Of a stretch of DNA of 64,000 nucleotides, positions 12,601 to 23,300 are shown one piece after another. Numbering within the stretch: the stretch's first letter is position 1; each line of letters starts with the position of its first letter. Made by a program: the position numbers and the translations under genes. The DNA lies in NCBI GenBank assembly GCA_965153455.1, contig OZ234493.1, forward strand, positions 18,652,213 to 18,716,212. The letters run 5' to 3'. The stretch is from Sphagnum compactum. Taxonomy: Eukaryota; Bryophyta; Sphagnopsida; Sphagnales. The notes beneath the pieces were generated by a model. It worked only from the letters and a program-made list of their open reading frames with translations. It did no database searches and was not told the origin of the DNA.

Positions 12601-12958
12601 TTGTCAATCCTTTGACATGTATCTTTTCTCTTTTGTTCCTTTTTCTGGTTTTTTTCTTATTTGTGAATTGATATTCTGTATTGGACATTGATTGACTCAA
12701 CAGTCTATTGAAGTCTCCAATGCAACTAGAGGGGTTGGAAGATCATGTAAGATAATTTGCTTACATGGTCTTCCAACCCCTGGGTTATTTTTCTGAGGAG
12801 GAAAAATAGAGTGTTGGTGTTGGTGCAACTGAATGATTGAAGGTGCAAACCTCATTATTTTATAGGTGACATCATCAAATGTGGACATAGCAAAAGTTGC
12901 ACCAACTTACCATCTGTACAAACCTGAAGAAGTGGAGGCAGTAATTCAACGACTCTAG
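9692..12958 (+). CDS. PAE: 20S proteasome subunit alpha type-5
   Basis: This is a structural alpha-ring subunit of the 20S core protease, in cytosol and nucleus. Nine exons: 9692-9705, 9907-9988, 10606-10686, 10801-10914, 11414-11515, 11800-11858, 12110-12212, 12508-12573 and 12866-12958. They total 714 nt and encode 237 residues, the usual length for plant PAE, and all phases close. The protein opens [19 protein letters not shown] with the alpha-subunit signature [11 protein letters not shown]. It continues through [68 protein letters not shown] and [13 protein letters not shown]. It ends [12 protein letters not shown]. The first exon encodes only four and two-thirds codons. Intron 1 ends in a long GT run instead of a normal pyrimidine tract. 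I know of no other product that fits. Confidence 0.97.
9870..9903 (+). repeat. (GT)n microsatellite abutting a 3' splice site
   Basis: An almost pure GT run of about 30 bases, with one GGG interruption, lies directly before the CAG acceptor at 9904-9906 of proteasome exon 2. It occupies the place of the polypyrimidine tract. Confidence 0.9.
12731..12780. repeat. Short near-perfect hairpin in the last proteasome intron
   Basis: A 21-bp arm beginning GGGGTTGGAAGATCATG at 12731 is repeated in inverse orientation up to 12780, with an 8-base loop. The one arm mismatch (T against C) would still pair as G-U in RNA. It could be a tiny MITE remnant or a microRNA-like stem; the sequence alone does not decide. 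Confidence 0.75.
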
Positions 12959-13938
12959 AAGCAGTTTCTGTCACTCATTACCATCACCAGGGATTAAGTT
13001 GCAGGTTTCCAAGACTTAATTGATTTTCATTCGGAGCTCTCCTAGATCTTTTTACCTCTAGAGGCTGATTTGCTGGAGTGAGTTAGTCATGTTTTCATAC
13101 CCATCAGAAGGAGCAAGTGTTGACAGTGGGCTACAGTTTAGGGAGCAGCCTGTCCATATGCTCTTTTTATGTTGACAAACTACTCAAGCTGCCATTTTGC
13201 TGCTTTTGTTTTCTAACCTTTTGAGAAGCTGCCATCACTGGCATTCAGCTGGCCTCAATGGACTTTTGAAATTGCTCTTGCAGCTCCAAGCAAAAGTAGT
13301 TTTAAATCAAATGGGTTTCCCCAAAAACTAAAAATCCAAATATGGTGAGAAATTGGACAAAAAATACTATTCAAATTCAGACCAATCAGATTGATACATG
13401 TTACCTCATGTGGTTCCAAGGAATGCCCCATGTGTCTTGTGGGAACATGAGATCTGCATACCCACCTATTTTGGGTACATTTGTAATCTTGTATTTGGAG
13501 GGCACCTCCCAAAAAAATCCTGAAGGGATATTATGGCTACTATTAGGGGTAAGATCCCTCCTTGTCTTAAGGAATGACTTACATGGAAGAATCCTCCCCC
13601 TCCTACATTTTGCGATATACAAACGTGTAAGTCCCTTACAACCATTGCATTGTGCTTTATTATGGGTGACAGGACTTGGCTACCACCCGGTTCCAGGCCC
13701 CTTACTTTGAGTTAATATATATTTACCATACGTCATGAGTAGGTCCCTTAAAAATACTCAAAATTACATGACTATTCAATGAAGCAATTCCTTGTTACAA
13801 AAAATAACCCATCACTCCCTAATGCTCAAAATTGGATTTGTTCAACAATTCAGAGGTTTTCATTTGTAATTGATGTCATACAAAGTAACTAGCTGAACTA
13901 AGTTATGTATCATCGAGCAAGAACATAATAATGACCAG
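12959..13938. other. Spacer between proteasome gene and Tigger-like element
   Basis: After the proteasome 3' untranslated region I find no coding exon or RNA gene. The part at about 13500-13640 resembles the AGGAGG/TAAG-rich dispersed repeat found near 24.5-25.1 kb only weakly, and I do not claim it as a copy. Confidence 0.4.
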
Positions 13939-13940
13939 TA

Positions 13941-14992
13941 CAGTAGCCTCCCACTTAAGTACGCACCCGTTTAAGTTTGCATCCCGGTTAAGTATGCATT
14001 TTATGACAAAATTTTTAGGGATCAACATTTTTCAATGGAACATATCATGAATCGTCATCTAACGCAGGTTTTGGTTTTTTTTGCGTCTGGCTTTGAGGAC
14101 GACTGCTCGGACCTTGGCCTGGAACTCTTTAAACGATTTTTTGAGATCGTCGAATGCTTCTTCGGCTTCTGTTTGAACGTTAGAGCAGAGCAGCTGATCC
14201 TCAATATCGAGAATCTGCTTATACAAAGACTCAAATCCATGAAATTCAACTCTATCCTGTGACTTGACAATCTGCTCTGGTTGATTAACATTGCTATCTT
14301 CATCAAGCCCTGCTTCATTAATTTTCATCGATTCCAACAGCTCTTCGACGTCTTCCAACACTGCTGCTGCATATTCTTCATTGCTTTCGTCATCAATATG
14401 AACAAATTCTTCCAATTCTAATTGGTTGATCGATAAATTTAAGCTTTCGATGGTTTGGGCTAACTCAGTGGCAATGACATTATTTTCGCTCTTAGCCCTT
14501 GGTTCCGGTTCCAAGTTCATGAAGCCTTAAAGTCTGAATCAGAAATGGATAATGTAGAAGCAATACTTTTCGCTTTCGCAATGGCGAGAGATGGTGATAC
14601 AGGGAGCCTGGCACGGCGCATGCTGTCAATCCATATGTACAACATATCTTCAAGTTCGGTAAATCGTCCAACTGAAGCTCTGAAGGTCTTCTGCTTAGCT
14701 TCTTCGGAGAGTAAAGCGGATCGTTCAAGAATTGAATCTCATTTCTCCCAAACCTTCCGGATAGCGCCTTCGCTAACATCATACTCACGCGCTAGAGCGC
14801 GTTTGCTTGGAGGGTTTGTCTTGCTTAGTTTTGAGATGATCTCGCATCATTTAAGCACTTGCCGGTCAGTTTCTTCGACATTGCAACGAAATGCAAGCGA
14901 TTTGAGAATGGAGCGTCTAAAGTACACACCTACCGATAAAGTACGCACAAAACTCCGAGGTTCAAGTTCCGTACTTAAACGGGAGACTACTA
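13941..14992 (-). mobile_element. Non-autonomous Tigger/pogo-type (Tc1/mariner) DNA transposon
   Basis: The 1,052-bp element is flanked by TA on both sides (13939-13940 and 14993-14994), the target duplication of this superfamily. Its ends are inverted repeats. The left starts CAGTAGCCTCCCACTTAAGT. The right, read inward, starts TAGTAGTCTCCCGTTTAAGT and pairs with it over about 23 bp with a few mismatches. More copies of the AAGTACGCA/AAGTATGCA motif lie just inside both ends. The interior, read on the minus strand, encodes a CENP-B/Tc5-type helix-turn-helix region followed by an acidic transposase C-terminal tail. The catalytic DDE core is missing, so it cannot move by itself. Mobilisation by a full-length relative is inferred. 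Confidence 0.85.
14059..14890 (-). pseudogene. Tigger-type transposase remnant: DNA-binding N-part joined to acidic C-tail, DDE core lost
   Basis: Reading from about 14890 downward on the minus strand, one frame gives KTNPPSKRALAREYDVSEG and IRKVWEK, a psq/CENP-B-type helix-turn-helix. An in-frame stop follows, then TELEDMLYIWIDSMRRARLP and AKAKSIASTLSISDSDFKAS, the CENP-B-type second DNA-binding domain. At 14520-14059 a separate frame of 153 residues begins MNLEPEPRAKSENN and is Glu/Asp-rich. It ends in a basic KARRKKNQNLR, as transposase C-terminal tails often do. The RNase-H-like catalytic domain expected between the two (about 200 residues) is absent. This is a deletion derivative, not a host gene. 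Confidence 0.8.
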
Positions 14993-14994
14993 TA

Positions 14995-16345
14995 CTATGC
15001 AAGTGTCACACATCTTCCAATCATTGTTGTTCACTATCTTTGCAAATAAAGCCATAAGTAATTACAGATGTACCCTTTGTCTTCCAACCCGAAACTTGAT
15101 CTCTCATGAGCATGATCGGTTCAATTGAGAATGCCATGGAATGCCATGACCCCAACCAAGAACCCTTGTCCACAAAATGGCTGATTGGTCTAGTTTCTGC
15201 TGTCTTGAACTTACAAGACTCCACATCCAATGCCCATGACATCATCAAAATGCCATATGTAGGTCTGTACGACTGGACTCTGGGAATAGTATGGTGAGAA
15301 GAAGGCTTATTTATGGGCTGAAAGCGAAGGTGTGACTCATTTTTCCATCTGCTCTTTCCAATCAGATCATGGACACTCTTTGAAGAAACGCTGTGCTTAG
15401 AACCAAACACCAGTATGGTCCGGCTTGTTTTCCCAACAGGTCTTGTTTGGCAACGAATACAGCCCATATAGCTGCTATGTACCAAAGCTGCCATTCTAGC
15501 AAGGCACCCTTGTAACAGACTCATGAAAAACACCAGGAAACCAGGAGAAATTTCTTTGTTTCAACTCTCCATGTCAATTGGGAAACATAGAGCTACTAAA
15601 GTAAACAACCATGTGAATGATAACTCTGTAAGTCCAGTGTCTGGTTTCATAAATGTGTTGGATTGGGCAGAATATCACCTGGTGGTGATAATCACCCCAG
15701 AGGAATATGGCTCATGTGTGGCCGTCATGGCTGCTTTCCCCATAACAGATGCACCCACAAAGAATCTTCCTCCTGGGAAACAACCCATCCCTGCTGGTAC
15801 ACGATACCACTGTGAGAAACTCACAGATTCCATTCCTTGTTTTGGGGATAGGCAGTCCACATATGGGCACTGATAAAGATCTCCCAGTTCCACAATGAAC
15901 CCCATTCACACAATGTGCAATTCAAAACACACAAGCCACGTAGCATAGTGCATAATCAATAAACCTGCCTGCAAGAGGACTTGCACTATTCAAGCACATC
16001 CAAGGCACACTTAGTACTTGTCATGACTAGAACACACCTGGATGCAACTTTTCCATGCCCCAATGTACTGTGCTTAACAAGTGTACAATTCCATATCCAA
16101 AGCAAACTGAGTTGTAAGACATCTCGACACCCTTCAGAGATGACCTGAAGGTTCTAATCCCGCAGTTTATGGACACATCAATGATAGAAGACAAACTGTC
16201 AAATGCCTTCTTCAGACTCTACTTTTGAAAGTACGCATGAGTCATTAGTGCTGCAGTAGAACCATATGCAAAAGGGAGAGAGCACAACTAACAAGCATGA
16301 GACAAAGAAGGGTATCCAGTTTCTTGTCATCACAAAAGAGAAGAT
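14995..16345. other. Spacer between Tigger-like element and SKP1 3' end
   Basis: Several open frames of 60-170 codons exist on both strands (for example minus 15021-15533 and minus 15675-15905). They overlap each other and show no recognisable family. The right part should include the SKP1 3' untranslated region. I annotate no gene here. Confidence 0.4.
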
Positions 16346-18115
16346 TCACTCAAAAGCCCACTGGTTTTCCCTTCGGACTTCCTCTTCTTCTTCTGGTGTG
16401 AAGTCGTTCTTGATGTTGAATGTCTTGCGAATCTCCTCTGGAGTCTTGCCCTTAATCATATCAGCTACTGTTTGACAGGTAAGATCCAGCAAGTTCTTTA
16501 TATTCAGATAATTGGCTGCCTGCAAATACAGCACAACAATTGACTTCAGGATGATATTAAACAGCAACTTACTGGTGTCACAGCAGTAATGCCAGAAAAT
16601 CTTATGACAGTATCCAAGGCTTTTGACCTGGACTGTACAAACTAATGCAGAAAGAGTGCTGATACTGTACAACCTAGTTGATATGTCTATGCTATTCTGT
16701 TTCTTCTAAAACAATTATCTTGTATGCTCAGATTCCTTCCTCTTCTACATTACCTCCCACCCTAAAATAGGATATCTGTTTGTAAATGAGGCCTATGTTA
16801 CACACACATGTTTGAGTAAGCAGCAGGAAGATTTATCAACATGCATGCAGGAATCACAGATATTGACAACTTGTTGTTCACTGACAAATAGCTTATTGAT
16901 GCAATAAAAATTGCTCGAATGTAAGTTTTCCACAGCCACTCTGCAACTTTTCCATCCATCATGAGCAATATCCCATATGAGGGAGATGAAGTACTATACT
17001 AAAGGGTACTCTTCCCTATGATTTAAGACTCTGCACTTCCTTCAAAACTTCTTGAAAGAAACAGAGCAGAGGTTGAAGCACATTGCATTGTCAGGAACAC
17101 TTGCATATTGGTGATCCCACAAAGACATGAGAGTTTCCTACAGTTGGGGATGGCAGGGCATCTTTGAGAAATGTAAAGGCATACATGACATCTTTGACAT
17201 TGGTCAAAAAACTAAAATCCTGGGGACCATCTATGAAAGCACGCGACTCTAAGGTAGTATCATGACTTGTTGAGATAAACTTGTATTCTTACCAAGAGGA
17301 GTTCAAACCTCTGTGGTAATGATAGCCAAACATGGGCAGAGGGGTTCAAATCCAAGTTACATAGGTCAAGTTTGCAAGCAGAGAACATCCAAGGCTCTAT
17401 ACAAGTCTCAGGCTGGCACAGGGCCAGTTAGAGGGTTTCTTAGTCCAGACCTTCCTTAGAGTCTCTTAGTCCAGACCCGAGACTCATTCCACCGGTGTTG
17501 AGTATTGAGAAAAACCTGGTGTAGAAGCACAAGGAAATTTGGCGCCAAATGGTTCCTTTCTTATTCTGACCTAAGAGTCTTCACACTTTTAGTCAGTAAA
17601 GACTTAATGAAATCACTGCCTGACATCATGCGGTGTACATGCAGTTCAAGCAGCGGTAGGTTTACAAGACACAAGAGCGATGAGATAACGTGTTCCCCCC
17701 TGTCTACGGCGTTAGATGTCTACAGGGTACAGTACTTAACATTGTCAACACGTTTTGCTGCAACATCTGCAGCACTCTTGGTCATAACGGGGGAAAAAGT
17801 TGGTGGTAAGCTCACCAAGATAAGATCGAAAAGAGTCGCTTGATCCACCTTCACAAAGTCCTGATCCCAGGCCTTGATTTCATCTTCGGGCGTAGCCGGC
17901 TTATCATCAGTCGACTTTTGATTATCAACATGATACTTACAATACTCTATGACCTTGGCCAGAATCTTGCTGGAAACGTTAGGCAACGGGATGGGATGAT
18001 CCATGCCGGTGTCCTCAATCATGTTCTTTACAGCCTGTGACTCAAAAGCAACGGCTTCTTCCACCTCGAACATCTCATCATCGGAGCTCTTCAGCTTCAC
18101 TCGCTTCTCCGCCAT
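16346..18115 (-). CDS. SKP1: SKP1-like SCF ubiquitin-ligase adaptor
   Basis: SKP1/ASK proteins link F-box proteins to Cullin-1 in SCF E3 ubiquitin ligases. Two exons on the minus strand: 18115-17816 (300 nt) and 16519-16346 (174 nt), joined in phase 0 across a ~1.3-kb intron. They encode 157 residues, against about 160 in Arabidopsis ASK1. The N-terminal POZ-like domain starts [20 protein letters not shown] and includes [20 protein letters not shown]. The join reads [19 protein letters not shown], exactly the family sequence across this intron. The F-box-binding C-terminus includes [20 protein letters not shown] and ends [15 protein letters not shown]. All landmarks are intact. The start codon is the only ATG that fits the family N-terminus. 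A long inverted repeat lies 0.3 kb upstream. Confidence 0.97.
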
Positions 18116-18420
18116 GTTGCCTGCCTGCACACAATTTTTCTCCCAAAACAACGAAGGAAGGGGGAAAAAAAAAAAAAAACGAAGAAAACACACAAACCGT
18201 GACAAGTCTTTTACCTGCACACTCACAGAACCTAAACACTCAAAAAGTAGATCAATCGACGCAGAATCAGGAGAGCTTGCGCTCAGATAACAAACACCGA
18301 ATCGCCGTGCCCACTCCTCCTTGCCAGTTGCGCCGCCGTAGAAACCAAAACACCGCAACAGGAACACCAAAACCTCACAAAACGCTTCTTCGAAAAACGA
18401 GCGAATGAATCTGCCGCAGG

Positions 18421-18762
18421 GATGCAGAGCGCACGGATCTGAAACCAAAACGGACGCGGCCCAGCCGTCCACGCATCCCAATCTGATCACCAGCCGTCGA
18501 TCATCGATCGCAAACGTCAGGTGATGGAAAAAGAGGCTTTTCTGTACTATGGAATGGTCAAGCTTCTGCCCATTACGCTGGGTAAGGCGCCAGCGAGCCC
18601 CTTATAATGTGCAAGCGCTTGACCATTCCGTAGTACAGAAAAGCCTCTTATCCATCACCTGACATCTGCAATGGACGATGGACGGCTGGAGTCAGATCCC
18701 GGATGCATGGACGGCTGGGCCACGTCTGTTTTGGTTTCAGAGTCCCCTGCTCTCTGCATGCC
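18421..18762. repeat. Long inverted repeat upstream of SKP1 (arms ~145-155 bp)
   Basis: The left arm (18421 to about 18575) and right arm (about 18606-18762) are inverted copies with a short ~30-bp centre. Matching landmarks are GAAACCAAAACGGACGCGGC on the left against the reverse complement of the sequence at 18720-18741 on the right, CCAGCCGTCCACGCATCC, GTCAGGTGATGGA and GAGGCTTTTCTGTACTA. Divergence is modest, mostly single changes. The left arm lies directly upstream of SKP1, so the right arm may be an inverted copy of SKP1 upstream DNA. Confidence 0.85.
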
Positions 18763-18789
18763 TGCTAGCACAATTCACTCTCTTTTGGC

Positions 18790-18848
18790 CGAGCTCGCCT
18801 GGCGTCTTACATAATGGGCAGGTGCTTGACCATTCCATAGTCCAGGGT
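18790..18848. repeat. Third, shorter inverted copy of the SKP1-upstream repeat
   Basis: GCTCGCCTGGCGTCTTACAT followed by AATGGGCAGGTGCTTGACC is the reverse complement of 18543-18597 with few changes. It includes the loop-side sequence that the first pair of arms does not share. This indicates a second inversion or duplication event at the site. Confidence 0.75.
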
Positions 18849-18849
18849 G

Positions 18850-20051
18850 ACCAATTCTTCTTCGGTGGATAGCAACGCCCAAGGAAAGGGGGGTGTTCCC
18901 AAAGTAAGTACTCGCCGGAGTCAAGCCCCAAAGGCAAGTAAGTTTTTAAACCAATTTCCAACTTCAAGCAATGAGATCTTTTGCACTCTAGAGTAAGTTT
19001 TTGTACTGAATTTACTTCAGGAACACCTGCCACAAAAAAGACTGACCAGAAATTTTTAAAAAATTTCTCATGATACCCACCCCACCCAAAATGCAGAAAA
19101 AAACGAAAGGCCAGCTTTCCACTTTCAAAATGCCCAACTTTTGCAGATGTAAAGTAAAATTACGCTCTGTAATGTGACCTGCAAATACACCAAAAAAAAT
19201 TTATCCGACGGGTTAAAAAAAAAAGCATGCTCAATAGACACATTTTGCTCATAATTTTGAGTGTATGATCATCATCGGAAGATTACGTCATATAATGTGG
19301 TCAAGAAAATGAACACAGGTACCTAATAATCTGCCACCCCAGGGCCTTAATAATTAAAACTTACATACCTATGTATTGGAATTGGGGGCTTTTTTTTTCT
19401 TTTTTTTTAAAATTTTTTTTAAGCCCCCCAGTGGCTTGGAAGTTGGGGTTGTTTGTGGGGGCAGGCAGGAGGGGGTTATTATGAACCCGGGCTCTTGAGT
19501 GAGTCCACCAGTGTTGGGCAGGTCTCTATTTTTTTTTCTCTGACCCAACCCTGACAAGCTGGTTGGCACCCGCAAAATCAAGCTCATTGGCAGAGAGGGC
19601 CGGCAGGAGTTTCGCCTGCACTCCACTGGGTTTGAACCCAGGACCTTTTTTTTTGTTTTTCGATGGTCTAGGTTCCCAGAATGGGCTATACCAATGAGCC
19701 ATCAGCCCTGGGGTGGATTCGTTGCTGGTTCTTTCATCCAAAGTGCCAGTTCTTTGAAATCTTTTCAGAAACTTGGAACCAGAGGTTCTTTTCATTCCGA
19801 GATTTTTATAAAAATAAAATGGAATTATTGGAGATTATGTGATTTTTGAAATTTCTCAAAAAACCAAAATTGGAGATTCTCGGATTTTTGAAATTTTGAA
19901 AAAAAATTGAAACCAGAATTTATTTACAAAATCAAAGATCCACACAACAGTGTGAACACCGGAGTGGAGTCCACTATGAGTAACACTTGTGCAATATTGG
20001 ATGCTCCACACTACTAGTTCTTATCCCATAGTTTTTTTTAAATGTTTGGGA
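18850..20051. other. Repeat-bearing spacer, no gene seen
   Basis: Apart from the SINE-like element at 19529-19715, this stretch contains homopolymer runs (T-rich at 19388-19420) and AT-rich sequence without a supportable gene. Confidence 0.4.
19529..19715 (-). mobile_element. tRNA-derived SINE-like element
   Basis: Read on the minus strand from about 19715, there is an A-box-like GATGGCTCATTGGTATAGCC (plus 19685-19703 region). After an A-rich insertion comes a B-box-like CCTGGGTTCAAACCCAG (plus 19626-19644). Downstream sequence ends in an A-run (T-run on the plus strand at 19529-19537). The order A box, B box, A-tail fits a Pol III-transcribed SINE. The A-to-B spacing is longer than in a tRNA, because of the A-run. 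No tRNA cloverleaf forms, so it is not a functional tRNA gene. Confidence 0.5.
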
Positions 20052-20393
20052 AACAAGGGGGTGTGTCACACTTTGGCCTTGCAATTTACATTAAAAAGTA
20101 TCTTAAGGCAAAAGAAGAAGAATTATGGAAAACTCAAATGTTTCACCATGCAAACAATATAATCTTCAGAAAATCCTCTAAAAGAAACCAAAATCCTTCC
20201 CAAGATATTATTATAACTCTATAATAACTAATCTCAAGTTTCAACACAAGCCAAAAATATCATCTTTCAAAAAATCCTCATATAAAAATAGACCTATTAT
20301 TATATTGCCTAGGGGCCAAAATCCATTAAGCTACTATACTCTATAATGAATCTAAACGCAATATCCTTGCCTTGGGTAGGCAAGCCCAAAAAG
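20052..20393 (+). repeat. Dispersed repeat family 1, copy A (~340 bp)
   Basis: It begins near GTGTGTCACACTTTGGCCTT at 20061 and ends near CCTTGGGTAGGCAAGCCC. It matches inverted copy B at 33842-34166 and direct copy C at 54141-54463 nearly throughout (for example AAGTATCTTAAGGCAAAAGA and TCTCAAGTTTCAACACAAGC). No terminal inverted repeat or target duplication was found, so its class is unknown. An LTR or non-autonomous fragment is possible. Confidence 0.85.
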
Positions 20394-23300
20394 TGTTGAA
20401 TAGGTTATTATTAAATGGTAAATGATTAGGGATCTAGTAGGCCCAATTTGATATTGGAAAGCTTTTTAAAGAGCATGTACTTTGTGATTTTGTCAAGGTC
20501 TACTACCCTTTCCACCCCTTGGTTAGTGTGATCTAACCTTCTTCATCAACACAAAATTATGCCAAAATGACATTTTTTTGCATTGCCCATCAAAAACTAG
20601 CTTGAAAAGTGAGAGCAATGGAACTATTCTATGGTGTGATAATTTCACAATTATTATAGCATTTTTTTTGAGACCTCCAAACTTTTGTTGTTGAACACAC
20701 ACATGCAAATCTTATTATAGATAAGAAACAGGGATAAAGAGATACAACTTAGCACTACCCAAACTACTTACACAACAAAATGTGAACAATGCAACCATGT
20801 TTTTCATCTCCTTGAAGATTGGAGTTTGAGCTACATGGAATAGAGTACATTGGTGATGTACTATTGCATGTTGAATTACTGGAGAAGAGAATCAACACAC
20901 ACAAATAAATTTGACAATCGCAAGACAATATTTTGTGGGACAAAAGAAGTAGAGATGAACAAAGATGATTGTATTATGCAAAAGTTGACATGTAAAAAAA
21001 TTTCAGCATGGACACATATGTGTAAAATATCACTTGAGGAACATGGATTCTTGAAGTAAGTGCCTACTAGAGGTGCAAGCCAAGGGGTGCTTATTTTGTG
21101 AATACCTCATTTTGAAGGCATTACCTAGTGTATAAATCTACGATTTTTTTTACTTTTCTCATTTTTTTTTCATAATATTTGTGATATTTAGTAGGTTTCA
21201 TGCTCAAAAAATGGAAAAAAGATAAGGTGAGCATTTTGAAAAGCAAAATGTGTACTCCTCTTATGTTATGGACACAAATTTCTACTTTGGAAATGTACCT
21301 CCAAATACGTGGGTTCTTGAATTTAACACTTGGGTTTGCATTTTATTATAAAACTAAAAATCAATAGGTTTTTTTAACCCTAGCACTGATTGACAAACCT
21401 AGGGGTGAATTAACCATTTTCCCCCATTATATTTCAATGTGGCCTAGCTACCTATCATTCCTTGCCCTCCTTTCCTATCCCCCATTATCCTTTAGCACCC
21501 CCTTTTGTCCTGCATTGCCTCCTTCATTGTCCCATATCATCCCTCATTGCCTCCTTGACTATCCATGTCGTTCTTAATGTTTCCCATACTTGGATGTGAC
21601 ATCTTGCAAATCACAAAAGGCCATCTTGAACCTTAAAATAACTTGCAACACTATTATTCAAGACATTGACAATCATGTGGTTCCATAGCTTTTTAATTTG
21701 ATAATATATCAACCTCATCATAATTAAACATACGATAAGGAATGCATTAATATATTACGTTATTGCAAAACATGTTATAATACATTCAAGACTTGACAAC
21801 ACTAAGCTTTTAAAAAAATGCAAAAACATAAAGGTTTTGTATTGAAAACTTGTGTTCTTTTGTAAGTTTGATTTAAGTTGTTTTGTCAAATATAATGAGA
21901 AAAGTTGAAAATACGAATACAAATATAAATGAAAAGTAATTTTTTTTTGCAAATAGTGAAAGTGTTCAAACACACATCATAAACATGTTAAAGGATAAAA
22001 GACACAAACACCACTAGTTTGTATTATGCACACAAAAACATACAAATGTTTAAACAATTATTGACATTTTCAACATGAATGAGTTGGTGAATCATGTCCA
22101 TGATAAAATATTAAGCAAATTAGATAAAAGTGCTCCCACTTTCATAATCCATATTTTCCCAAAAAGATATGGAAAAAAAAGCTCAAGGTTGCTCCAAATG
22201 GCTAGTTTTGATTCATTGGTTCATGGCATTTAAAAAATTAACTTGAACTTCTAACACATTTGAATAATTGATTATTCATTTATACCAATCTTCAAAAACA
22301 TTTTGAAGTGATTGGTATTTCAGTAGAGTTATTTGTAAAGCAACCCTCCTTTTGAACCCTTCTTTCATCCCCCAACCCTTCTATTAACATGTATTATTAT
22401 TATCCACAAAGTAATGAAATTTTATGGAACTTAAAATTAAATGCACAAGGTTTGAAAATATTTATAATTGTAACACACACAACAACAACAATGATTGATT
22501 GAAGGAATTGAAATAAAATAAAATGTGAAACTTAGATTAACACCAATTTAACACCCCATGTTTGGTCATAAAGGGGGTGAGATAAGTGTATTTTTTCATT
22601 ATTTTAAAGATATTTCACCCCCTTTATGACTAAACATGAGGTATTGGTGTTGTGTTTTATTTATTTTGTAGATACCTTTCATGAATAATAAAAGATTTAC
22701 TAGTATCCACTAATTTAAACAATATTAACTCCACAATTTTAATATCATATCCATTAAATGCATCATATCCTAAATGCAGTTTAGCTATGATAAAAACAAT
22801 ATAGATTACATATAAATTCCAAAATTTTAGGGTTGTATTAATCAAACATATCATGTTGTAGGTGTTGTTGAATTTCAAACAAATTGGATTCATACAAACT
22901 TTCATAAATTTGTATTATAACCTTATAATGTGTCATGTTTTACATGGGGCCTAGCTATGGCATTGGTGGACATATAAGACTACATGTAAGATTAAAAGTT
23001 TCATGTAATATATTTCATTGTCCTATGTTTCATGTTATTCCATTTAGTTTTAGTATCATATCCAATAAACGTAATCAACAATTTAAGAAACTTTGCTTAC
23101 ATGGCATACATTTATTGGGTTTGAACATGATAGCTCAACTTGGTATATTGGTTGCTCTTATTGACCTCATAAAATACATAGATCATTAACCAAACATAAC
23201 TAAATAAGTAAGTAACAACCTCAATTATATATGATATTTGCAACCTTTCATTTTACTACAAGTTGTAGTATGCCACCAACCTAATCTTAGTGCCTAGCTT

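Noticed and set aside
14545-15057. 170-codon plus-strand frame
   Set aside because: It is antisense to the transposase DNA-binding peptides, which match a known domain on the minus strand.
17280-17370. B-box-like GGGGTTCAAATCC in the SKP1 intron
   Set aside because: No matching A box at a suitable distance, so there is not enough for a SINE or tRNA call.
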